In this document: piece after piece, positions 26,700 through 33,208 of the stretch
Numbering within the stretch: position 1 is the first letter of the stretch
How the letters are laid out: each line of letters starts with the position of its first letter
Assembly (NCBI GenBank): GCA_020049045.1
Contig: JAIFLN010000002.1
Coordinates: 1 to 42,846, forward strand
Direction of reading: 5' to 3'
DNA: 42,846 bases
From: Spirochaetota bacterium
Lineage (GTDB): Bacteria > Spirochaetota > Spirochaetia > JABEVK01
Notes under the pieces: generated by a model
What the model saw: only the letters and a program-made list of their open reading frames with translations
What the model was told of the DNA's origin: nothing
The model's database searches: none
Translations under genes and position numbers: made by a program

Positions 26700-26738
26700 T
26701 TGCCGTTTGCTCTGGTAAACCCGTACAATCGGGTACGG
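26700..26738 (+). promoter_or_regulatory. Promoter with overlapping inverted repeat for methyltransferase gene
   Basis: TTGCCG (26700-26705) and TACAAT (26724-26729) are 18 bp apart. CCGTAC (26721-26726) and GTACGG (26733-26738) form an inverted repeat over the -10, so a bound protein would block initiation. No separate C-protein gene is seen; the methyltransferase itself could bind here. A GGGGAG ribosome site lies at about 26752-26757. Confidence 0.45.
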
Positions 26739-26765
26739 TCGAAAATGACCGGGGAGTTGTGCTGA

Positions 26766-27920
26766 ATGATCTTTCGGTTGGGTGAGCTTTTTTGCGGTCC
26801 AGGAGGAATCGCTCAGGGTGCGGATTTTGCCTCCCGTGCCATGCGTGAAGAAGGATGGGCCATCGACCATGCCTGGGCCACCGACTATCACCCCGAAACC
26901 TGTGAAACCTACCGTGCTAATTTCTTTCCGCAGGACCCCGAACGAGTTGTCTGCGATGACATTCGGACACTTTCGCAGAACTATGAGAAGCTGGAGGCCG
27001 TTTCACCTATTGAAGCGCTGGCTTTCGGTTTCCCGTGCAATGACTTCAGCATGGTCGGCGAACAGAAGGGTATCAACGGAACCTTTGGCCCCCTGTACAC
27101 CTATGCGGAGAAAGCTCTGCGCCATTTCAAACCCCAGTGGTTCCTTGCAGAAAACGTCGGCGGTCTCAGCAGCGCCAATGAGGGAAAGGCCTTCGTCTCG
27201 ATTCTCAAGGCATTCCGAGATTGCGGATACACCCTCGTTCCCCATTACTATAAATTCGAAGATTACGGCGTACCACAGGCAAGGCACCGGATCATCATCA
27301 TCGGCATCCGCGAAGATATCGATGTCACCTACCAGGTTCCTGCTCCTACAATGGTTCGAAAAACCGCCCGGGAAGCCCTGGCAGGGATACCCGACTGGGC
27401 GGCGAACCAGGAACTCACCAAGCAGTCCGCTGGCGTCGTAGACCGCTTGAACCACATCAAGCCCGGGCAGAATGCCTTCAACGCCGATCTTCCTGATCGG
27501 CTGAAGCTCAACGTCAAAGGTGCGAAGATCAGCCAGATCTACAAAAGACTCGATCCGGACAAACCGGCCTATACCGTAACTGGAAGCGGTGGGGGCGGCA
27601 CCCACATCTATCATTGGGCAGAACCAAGAGCGCTGACCAACCGCGAGCGGGCCAGACTCCAGACTTTCTCAGACAGCTTCGTTTTTCAGGGAACCAAAGA
27701 GAGTGTCCGCCGTCAGATCGGCATGGCGGTTCCGCCTGAAGGGGTCCAACACATCTTCGAGGCTGTTTTGAAGTCGTTTGCGGGAATCCCTTACGCTTCC
27801 GTTCCGTCGAACCTTGAAACGCTCAAGGCCCACCCGGGGTATGCCGCCCAGGAAGCAGAACAGCTGATGCTGTTGGAAAAGGCGGCCATCGAGTACGGGC
27901 GAAGAAAGATTGTGGTTTAG
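26766..27920 (+). CDS. DNA (cytosine-5) methyltransferase
   Basis: 384 aa. Motifs in the order expected for a C5 methyltransferase: I, GELFCGPGG (SAM site); IV, FGFPCNDFS (catalytic Cys; PCN instead of the commoner PCQ); VI, FLAENVGGL; VIII, QARHRIIIIG; IX, LTNRERARLQTF; X, QIGMAVPPEGV. The target-recognition region between VIII and IX is short. It protects host DNA from the endonuclease of the next gene (11 bp downstream). A Vsr nuclease follows, as in other C5-methylating systems. GGGGAG precedes ATG 26766. Confidence 0.95.
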   Translation: MIFRLGELFCGPGGIAQGADFASRAMREEGWAIDHAWATDYHPETCETYRANFFPQDPERVVCDDIRTLSQNYEKLEAVSPIEALAFGFPCNDFSMVGEQKGINGTFGPLYTYAEKALRHFKPQWFLAENVGGLSSANEGKAFVSILKAFRDCGYTLVPHYYKFEDYGVPQARHRIIIIGIREDIDVTYQVPAPTMVRKTAREALAGIPDWAANQELTKQSAGVVDRLNHIKPGQNAFNADLPDRLKLNVKGAKISQIYKRLDPDKPAYTVTGSGGGGTHIYHWAEPRALTNRERARLQTFSDSFVFQGTKESVRRQIGMAVPPEGVQHIFEAVLKSFAGIPYASVPSNLETLKAHPGYAAQEAEQLMLLEKAAIEYGRRKIVV

Positions 27921-27931
27921 GCAAGGGCGTA

Positions 27932-29491
27932 ATGATCAACTACTGGTGGGTTACCAGACCAAAGCGAAAACTGACAGAAGTACCTGAAATCCTGGCTCTT
28001 TTTGCAGAAACAGCCCTCCATCAACAATGGACGGGTCAAAGAACAAGGCATCTGGAAATTGAAGAAGCTCTGGAAAGGGAAGGTCTGAAAAGGACCGGTC
28101 AGCGGCGAGATCAGACGGGAGGAGGAGCTAGGACATACAGGGCTTGGATCGAAAGCCTAGGACTGCTGTTCAGACAGGAAGGCACTGGATTATTGCACCT
28201 GACACTCGCAGGTGAAGACATGATGACTGGTAGGTCTCCAGTCGAAATATTGACTGCCCAGGTACTGAAATACCAATTTCCCTCCTCATTCTCGATTTCA
28301 CCTGGTGTAAGGGTGCATGAACGTTTTCGAATTCGGCCGTTCAGATTCCTTCTTCGCCTTCTGGCAGAACCCGGCGTCGAAAGCCTGACTGAAGAGGAAA
28401 TTGCCAAGATCATAGCTGTCGAAGCTGAAGACGAAAGCCAGAAATGTTTTCGCAAAGTAGTTCTCCGTCTGCAAGAATTCCGAGAGCTTGGTGACAAGGC
28501 TCTCGATGCGGACTTTGCCATCCGCTATGCCTCTTCGCGGGGCGGACAAGGCAATACACACCCTCTGAGCCACTTGTTTGACCTGGCAAACACGCTAGTG
28601 AACTGGCTTGAATACACTCAGCTGATCGGCCGTTCAGACGGAAAGATCTTCATCCCCTCGGATAAAAGGGGCGAGGTCGAACGGATCTTGTCATTCACGC
28701 CCTCGTTCATTGATAGACCGGAACATCATGAGTATTTCCAAAGAAAGTTCGGTACTTCGAATGAGCACAAGCGGGATAACAGAGACCTACTAACATCGAC
28801 GCCTGTCTCTACCCGGTTGATTGCGGAAAAGAAAATCCAGCGGATCTTTCTTTCGATGGCGGTTTCGCGGCCGATTCACCGCATTACCAAGGAACTGATC
28901 AATGAGATCGAAAACAAATCAGGGTACCGGAGCGACCTCATTGAGGAGGCTCTTTCGCGAAACCACCCGAGAGGAGCGATTTCTGCTTTCCTTTCTGAAT
29001 ACTACCACATGGCCTATTCGGGACGGGAAAAAGCAACCGACTTTGAGCTTGCGACAGTAACCATTTTCCAGGAGGTTTTCGGTTTCCGAGCCAGGCACGT
29101 CGGGCCGCAGAGACTGAGTCCTGATGTGCTGGTTGTTTCGGAAACTGAAAAGTACACGGCTATTATCGACAACAAGGCTTATTCAGCCTATAGCATTTCA
29201 AACGACCACAGAAACCGGCTTGTCCACAATTACATTCCCAAGTTTCGAAACTACGAAGGCCTTCCCTTGGCCTTCTTCACCTATATTGCGGGCGGCTTTG
29301 GGACGACGGCAACCGGATCCATACAGTCTGTGGCGGCCGAGACAGGCATCCACGGTAGCGGCATTGCTGTCTCAAATCTGATCAGAATGATTGAGACTCA
29401 GGAGAAGAAATCTTACGGACACCGCGCCTTCCGAAGTATTTTCTCTGCTGACAAGGTGATATTGGGTACCGATCTCGATCTTTATGACTGA
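27932..29491 (+). CDS. Type IIS-like restriction endonuclease, AlwI/BstNBI type with FokI-like nuclease
   Basis: 519 aa. The N-terminal half resembles AlwI/BstNBI enzymes: WWVTRPKRKL, a short region on to WTGQ, then ESLGLLF, LLHLTLAGEDMM and LKYQFPS followed by PFRFLLRLLAEPG and LTEEEIAKI. The C-terminal half has a PD-(D/E)xK site like FokI: SPDVLVV (Asp397) and IIDNKAY (Asp413, Lys415), 16 residues apart against 17 in FokI. It should bind a short asymmetric site and cut outside it. Base composition looks less GC-rich than neighbouring genes, suggesting acquisition. It overlaps the vsr gene by 8 bp. Confidence 0.85.
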   Translation: MINYWWVTRPKRKLTEVPEILALFAETALHQQWTGQRTRHLEIEEALEREGLKRTGQRRDQTGGGARTYRAWIESLGLLFRQEGTGLLHLTLAGEDMMTGRSPVEILTAQVLKYQFPSSFSISPGVRVHERFRIRPFRFLLRLLAEPGVESLTEEEIAKIIAVEAEDESQKCFRKVVLRLQEFRELGDKALDADFAIRYASSRGGQGNTHPLSHLFDLANTLVNWLEYTQLIGRSDGKIFIPSDKRGEVERILSFTPSFIDRPEHHEYFQRKFGTSNEHKRDNRDLLTSTPVSTRLIAEKKIQRIFLSMAVSRPIHRITKELINEIENKSGYRSDLIEEALSRNHPRGAISAFLSEYYHMAYSGREKATDFELATVTIFQEVFGFRARHVGPQRLSPDVLVVSETEKYTAIIDNKAYSAYSISNDHRNRLVHNYIPKFRNYEGLPLAFFTYIAGGFGTTATGSIQSVAAETGIHGSGIAVSNLIRMIETQEKKSYGHRAFRSIFSADKVILGTDLDLYD

Positions 29492-29948
29492 CTCCCTTTC
29501 CCCCGCCGCGCGGTCGGCCAACATGGCAGCTATCCGTTCCCTTAACACGGCTCCCGAAATGATGGTCCGCAAGGCGTTGTTCCGGCTCGGCTTCCGGTTC
29601 CGGATTGCACCGAAAAAGATGGTGGGCCGACCCGACATCGTTCTGCCCAAACACAAAGCTGTTGTTTTCATCCACGGATGCTTCTGGCACGGTCACGGGT
29701 GCCCGAAGTACCGGCTCCCTAAGTCAAACACCGGCTTCTGGGCAGAAAAAGTCCACAACAACAAGGTTCGCGACCACAACGACATCGAAGCCCTGCTGGA
29801 ACAGGGCTGGCGGGTAGCCGTCGTTTGGGAATGTGTTGTCAAAGGTCCGAGGAAGGATAACCCGTTGCCAGTGACCATTGAGACATTGCGAGTCTGGCTG
29901 TACAGTTCCGACACGGAACTCGAATTGCCCCGCCCACAGAGGGGGTAG
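29484..29948 (+). CDS. vsr: Very short patch repair (Vsr) endonuclease
   Basis: 154 aa, full length. Family signatures: SANMAAIRSLNTAPEMMVRK, LFRLGFRFRI, GRPDIVLPKHKAVVFIHGCF, WHGHGCPKYRLPKSNTGFW, and a C-terminal GWRVAVVWECVV. Vsr nicks 5' of the T in T:G mismatches produced when 5-methylcytosine deaminates, so it offsets the mutagenic cost of the adjacent C5 methyltransferase. The ATG lies within the end of the endonuclease gene. Confidence 0.95.
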   Translation: MTDSLSPAARSANMAAIRSLNTAPEMMVRKALFRLGFRFRIAPKKMVGRPDIVLPKHKAVVFIHGCFWHGHGCPKYRLPKSNTGFWAEKVHNNKVRDHNDIEALLEQGWRVAVVWECVVKGPRKDNPLPVTIETLRVWLYSSDTELELPRPQRG

Positions 29949-29957
29949 CGCAAGAAC

Positions 29958-29976
29958 AACCGGCCTGCCCGGTTTT
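29958..29976 (+). terminator. Probable intrinsic terminator after vsr
   Basis: AACCGG (29958-29963), loop CCTGC, CCGGTT (29969-29974), then T residues. A 6-bp GC-rich stem followed by a short T tract, 10 bp after the vsr stop. Confidence 0.55.
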
Positions 29977-29983
29977 CTGGAGC

Positions 29984-30003
29984 GAGGGGGAGACTTCCCC
30001 CTC
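29984..30003. terminator. Perfect 8-bp hairpin between vsr and gene remnants
   Basis: GAGGGGGA (29984-29991), loop GACT, TCCCCCTC (29996-30003). No T run follows on either strand, so terminator activity is uncertain; it coincides with the stop of the PIN remnant. Confidence 0.35.
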
Positions 30004-30100
30004 ACCAGACAATTTCAGCGCCCAGTTCGAAAAGCCTCACATCCGTGGTGACCAGGTGTTTCAGGGATAGCGCCAAGAGGATCACCTTTCCCTGGATGGA
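30002..30100 (-). pseudogene. C-terminal remnant of a PIN-domain protein
   Basis: The last ~32 codons of a minus-strand frame read DSIQGKVILLALSLKHLVTT, DVRLFELG and AEIVW before the stop. That is the usual PIN-domain ending (helix, LVTxDxR, then EVVW-like strand). Upstream the frame runs into the antisense of the RibD/DHFR-like gene and loses any PIN resemblance, so the body of the gene is gone. Confidence 0.5.
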
Positions 30101-30658
30101 GTCATCCAGGCTCCCGGTGGACCAGACGAAGATACCAGCGGAGGCTTCGCTCATGGCGGGTGGATAAGCCCTTATTCCGATGCGGTCCTGGGGACGGCGC
30201 TGAGAGGTCAGATGAACCTGCCGTTTGATCTGTTGTTGGGCCGTAAAACCTACGAGATCTGGGCGCCTTACTGGCCGCAGAATACCGAGGCCTGGCCTGG
30301 CGTCAACACGGCGACCAAGTACGTCGCCTCGAACACCCTGACATCGGCCTCCTGGGAGCCGTCTGTGGTGCTCAGTGGCGATCTTGCCGAAAAAATCACC
30401 CGCCTCAAGCAACAGACAGGACCAGATCTGCACGTCTGGGGAAGCGCCAATCTGGTTCAGACTCTGCTCAAACAGGATTTGGTCGATGTGCTTTGGCTGA
30501 TGATTTATCCCATAACGTTGGGGGCCGGAAAGCGGCTGTTTGCCGGGGACACGGTGCCAAGGGCGTTCACCGTGACACAGAGCATCGTCACACCGAAGGG
30601 CGTCCTGGTGGTGAATTACGAGCGGTCTGGTGCAATCACAGCCGGTGGTCTATCCTGA
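30089..30658 (+). pseudogene. 5'-truncated RibD/DHFR-like reductase family protein
   Basis: The frame reads SLDGVIQAPGGPDED, FAHGGWISPYSDAVL, DLLLGRKTYEIWAPYWP, VVLSGDLAEKI, DLHVWGSANLVQTLL and LIYPITLGAGKRLF, with MIYP preceding; this is the RibD C-terminal/dihydrofolate-reductase-like family (YyaP/YwjB group). The usual first ten residues (a strand like MRKIIVSxFV) are absent: the frame has a TAG at 30068-30070 and no ATG, GTG or TTG before SLDG. The first ATG (30212) would remove the cofactor-site start, and no Shine-Dalgarno supports it. The lost 5' end meets the PIN remnant. A one-base deletion near 30089 with a distant start is a less likely reading. Confidence 0.65.
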
Positions 30659-30662
30659 AGAC

Positions 30663-31070
30663 ATGACACCCGATATCCGCTGGAAACAACGCTTTCAGAA
30701 CTTCGAAAAAGCCTACCGGTTTCTCAGAGCGGCCCTCGACAAACCCCGTCTGAACGAGCTTGAGCGGACCGGAGTCATCCAGGCCTATGAGTTCACCTTC
30801 GAACTGGCTTGGAATACAGCTAAAGACTATTTGAATGCAAGAGGAGTCGAGGCAGCGTTTCCGCGCGATGTCCTGAAGAAAGCCTTTCAGTACGAGCTGG
30901 TGGCCAACGGCGAAGTGTGGATGGACATGCTGGAAAAGCGGAATCTGATGGCCCATTCCTACGATGAAGACCGAGCCCAAACGGCTCTTTCGCTGATCCG
31001 TGACATCTACGAACCGGAGTTTCGCCGCTTGATGGCGACTCTAGCTGTCAAAGGCGAAGTCGGTGAGTGA
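30663..31070 (+). CDS. HEPN toxin (HI0074 / nucleotidyltransferase substrate-binding family)
   Basis: 135 aa, helical. Recognised by FEKAYRFLRAALDKP, GVIQAYEFTFELAWNTAKDY, FPRDVLKKAFQYELV and the RX4H motif in EKRNLMAHSYDE (Arg, His). HEPN proteins of this kind are RNases neutralised by a partner minimal nucleotidyltransferase that AMPylates them. ATG 30663 is chosen over GTG 30630, which lies within the preceding remnant. The next gene overlaps by 8 bp and encodes the partner. Confidence 0.88.
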   Translation: MTPDIRWKQRFQNFEKAYRFLRAALDKPRLNELERTGVIQAYEFTFELAWNTAKDYLNARGVEAAFPRDVLKKAFQYELVANGEVWMDMLEKRNLMAHSYDEDRAQTALSLIRDIYEPEFRRLMATLAVKGEVGE

Positions 31071-31383
31071 TACCTACGGCATTAGGCCGTTTTCTTGGCA
31101 ACGGCTTCAACTGGTGCTCACGGAAACGGCCCAGGTACAGCGCGCCGTGCTGTTCGGCAGCAGAGCCCTGGGCCGCGCCAGGAATGGCAGCGATATTGAC
31201 CTGGTTCTGCAGGGACCCGCTGTGACCGCTAAGGTCGCACTGGACGTTTCAGGCCGGCTTAACGAAAGGGAACCCCTTCCCTACGAGTTTGATGTGCTCA
31301 GCTGGAATACCGTCGAAAGCCCTGAGCTGCGCGATCATGTGGAACGGGTGGGCAAGGTGATTTTCGAACGCGGAAATCCTTAA
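31063..31383 (+). CDS. Minimal nucleotidyltransferase (MNT) antitoxin, HI0073 type
   Basis: 106 aa. The nucleotidyltransferase signature is complete: VLFGSRALGRARNGSDIDLV (GSx10DxD). MNT antitoxins of HEPN/MNT pairs use ATP to AMPylate the toxin. The start is GTG 31063, overlapping the end of the HEPN gene. Together they form a toxin-antitoxin or defence module at the edge of the restriction-modification block. Confidence 0.9.
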   Translation: MSDTYGIRPFSWQRLQLVLTETAQVQRAVLFGSRALGRARNGSDIDLVLQGPAVTAKVALDVSGRLNEREPLPYEFDVLSWNTVESPELRDHVERVGKVIFERGNP

Positions 31384-31425
31384 AAAAAAGTAACACATTG
31401 TGCTGCGGCCCGTGTTGAACACTAT

Positions 31426-31450
31426 GAACGGAAAAAAAGCCGTTCGGAGG
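31426..31450 (+). promoter_or_regulatory. Hairpin abutting the ribosome binding site
   Basis: GAACGG (31426-31431) and CCGTTC (31440-31445) form a 6-bp stem with an A-rich 8-nt loop. The Shine-Dalgarno GGAGG (31446-31450) begins directly after the stem and GTG starts at 31456. An 11-bp palindrome, GTGTTGAACAC (31412-31422), and a promoter-like pair TTGTGC/CACTAT lie just upstream. Confidence 0.35.
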
Positions 31451-31455
31451 TTGTT

Positions 31456-32025
31456 GTGAAAAAACTGCTGTTCAGTGTGGCCCTTGGGCTGTTCGTAATC
31501 CTGAATGTCCCTGCCGCCGACACCCTGCAAGTCCGCTTGCCGTTGACGGTGACCACTCCCTGGTTGGGGGACGATCTCTCCCGGGCCATGCTCGGGTTGG
31601 CCCCGGAGCTGATTTTTGACCAGGTTGGTTTCGGCATCGACGGCAACGTGAGGTTCACCCGCGACAGCAGCCAGTTGTGGAGCATGGACTTCCGCGGCCA
31701 GCTTTTTGCCAGCTACCATTTGTCTGGTGTCGAGTCCCGCTTCGACCCCTTTGTCCTGGCTGGCCTTGGGTCTGCCGGATGGTTGGATCTGAGCAGGGGG
31801 GCTCGAAGCACCAATGCTGTCAACCTTTCGGGAATAGCCCTGGCGCTGGTTCCTTCCATGGGTGCCGGGTTTGCCTTCGACCTGGGCGGGCTGGTGGTGG
31901 GAGCCAGGGTTCTCTGGTTCCCTGCCTCGTGGGATATTCCTGCGGCTCCGATCAATCTGTATCAAAAGTCCCCGACCGAGGTGAGTGTTTTTGTCGCCTG
32001 GGCCCTGGTAGACCACGCTCCGTGA
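31456..32025 (+). CDS. Secreted outer-membrane barrel-like protein, first gene of sigma/caspase operon
   Basis: 189 aa with a signal peptide (about 1-21, ending PAAD). The mature protein alternates short polar and hydrophobic strands (LIFDQVGFGIDGNVRFTRDS, SMDFRGQLFASYHLSG, FDPFVLAGLGSAG, VSVFVAWAL), typical of small beta-barrels of the outer membrane. No named family. The GTG start is supported by GGAGG 5 nt away. Its stop overlaps the sigma-factor start (GTGA at 32022), so it belongs to that operon. Confidence 0.8.
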   Translation: MKKLLFSVALGLFVILNVPAADTLQVRLPLTVTTPWLGDDLSRAMLGLAPELIFDQVGFGIDGNVRFTRDSSQLWSMDFRGQLFASYHLSGVESRFDPFVLAGLGSAGWLDLSRGARSTNAVNLSGIALALVPSMGAGFAFDLGGLVVGARVLWFPASWDIPAAPINLYQKSPTEVSVFVAWALVDHAP

Positions 32026-32501
32026 TCGACATCGAGGCTTTGTTCCGCCGCTATGGACCCATGGTCCATCGCCGATGCCGGTCTTTGCTGGGAGATGAGG
32101 ACCGGGCAGCCGATGCCTGTCAGGAGGTCTTTGTCCGCCTGATTCGGACCGGCGAGCGGTTGGAAGACAAAGGCCTTTGCAGCCTGCTGTTCACCATGGC
32201 CACCCAGCAGAGCCTGAACGTCTTGAGGTCTGAGAAATCTCGCCCCGGCTACACCGGGGGAGAGTTGCTGGACGAGATCGCCTGCCTCGACGACCAGAAC
32301 CGCCTTTTTGCCGCTGATCTGGTGGATAGGATTTTTCGCCGTCACCCCGCCTCGAGCCGCACATTGGCCACCTTGCACTGGGTGGACGGCTTGACCCTTG
32401 AGGAAACGGCGGAGGCGGCTGCCATGTCGGTGTCGGGGGTGCGAAAACGTTTACGAAAACTGAAGGAATCGGGACAACTTCTCAAGGAGGCTTTGTTGTG
32501 A
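32022..32501 (+). CDS. ECF-like sigma factor
   Basis: 159 aa, typical length. Region 2: IEALFRRYGPMVHRRCRSLL, then GDEDRAADACQEVFVRLIR; region 4: RTLATLHWVDGLTLEETAEA, then AAMSVSGVRKRLRKLKE. It would direct RNA polymerase to its own regulon. The start is GTG 32022, overlapping the preceding stop; a longer open frame upstream is antisense-free but lies in the barrel gene and has no sigma similarity. The stop overlaps the next start (GTGA at 32498). Confidence 0.88.
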   Translation: MIDIEALFRRYGPMVHRRCRSLLGDEDRAADACQEVFVRLIRTGERLEDKGLCSLLFTMATQQSLNVLRSEKSRPGYTGGELLDEIACLDDQNRLFAADLVDRIFRRHPASSRTLATLHWVDGLTLEETAEAAAMSVSGVRKRLRKLKESGQLLKEALL

Positions 32502-33208
32502 AACTCAATGCCCTGCGTGCCGAACAGCTCCACTTAGGCGAGTTGCCCGCGAAGGCCGCGGTCAACTGGACAGACGAACAAGCCGCTGAAAGCAAGGCGG
32601 TACTGGATGCCGACGACCGGCTTCACCGCCAAAACTATCCTGCCGAAAAGGCCGCAATGGCTATCCGGTCCCGCTTGCTCACCACAAAAAAGACCACGCG
32701 GCGCGCGGCAACCCTGCAACTGGGTTCCTGGCTGGCGGCGGCTGTTCTGATTGTCGGCGTGGGGGTGAGTCCCGTGCTCGACAACGTTTCGTCTGAAAGA
32801 ACCAAGGGAACCTCGGCTCAAATTGCGGTGTACCGTCAATCGGGAACGGGAGTGGCACGGCTGGCCGATGGGGCCAAGGCCAAAGCCGGAGACCGTCTGC
32901 AGGTCGAGTTTTCCGCCCCTTCTCAAAGCTGGGTACTGGTCTTTTCGGTGGATGGCGGGGGGGTACTGACCTCGCACTATCCGGAACAAGGAATTGCGGC
33001 CTCGCAGTTGACTGGCAACACAACCCTGGTTCCCCAGTCCTATGTGCTCGATGCGGCTCCCTTATTTGAACGATTTTACCTCGTTGTCGGCGACCACCCC
33101 TTTACCCGGGAAGAGGTCTGGCGTACCCTGCGGGATCGTCCGATGGAAGCCCGTCTGCCATCAGGTCTGACAGCGTATCCATTGACGCTGATAAAGGATA
33201 GCAAATGA
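32498..33208 (+). CDS. Membrane-anchored DUF4384-like protein in anti-sigma position
   Basis: 236 aa. Residues 1-75 are cytosolic and polar, one helix spans about 76-94 (LGSWLAAAVLIVGVGVSPVL), and the remainder is extracytoplasmic. The outer part resembles DUF4384: AKAGDRLQVEFSAPSQSWVL, then VFSVDGGGVLTSHYPEQG. Topology and place directly after a sigma factor suggest an anti-sigma factor, but no zinc-finger or other classic anti-sigma motif is seen. The GTG start is preceded by AAGGAGG. Overlaps both neighbours by four bases. Confidence 0.8.
   Translation: MKLNALRAEQLHLGELPAKAAVNWTDEQAAESKAVLDADDRLHRQNYPAEKAAMAIRSRLLTTKKTTRRAATLQLGSWLAAAVLIVGVGVSPVLDNVSSERTKGTSAQIAVYRQSGTGVARLADGAKAKAGDRLQVEFSAPSQSWVLVFSVDGGGVLTSHYPEQGIAASQLTGNTTLVPQSYVLDAAPLFERFYLVVGDHPFTREEVWRTLRDRPMEARLPSGLTAYPLTLIKDSK

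Noticed and set aside
30101-30433. Upstream part of the minus-strand frame containing the PIN tail
   Set aside because: Antisense of the RibD/DHFR-like sequence with no PIN-domain residues; only the last ~32 codons look real.
31677-32021. N-terminal extension of the sigma factor frame
   Set aside because: Lies inside the barrel-like gene, is Cys/Arg/Gly-rich and unlike sigma factors; GTG 32022 gives normal length and an overlap with the previous stop.
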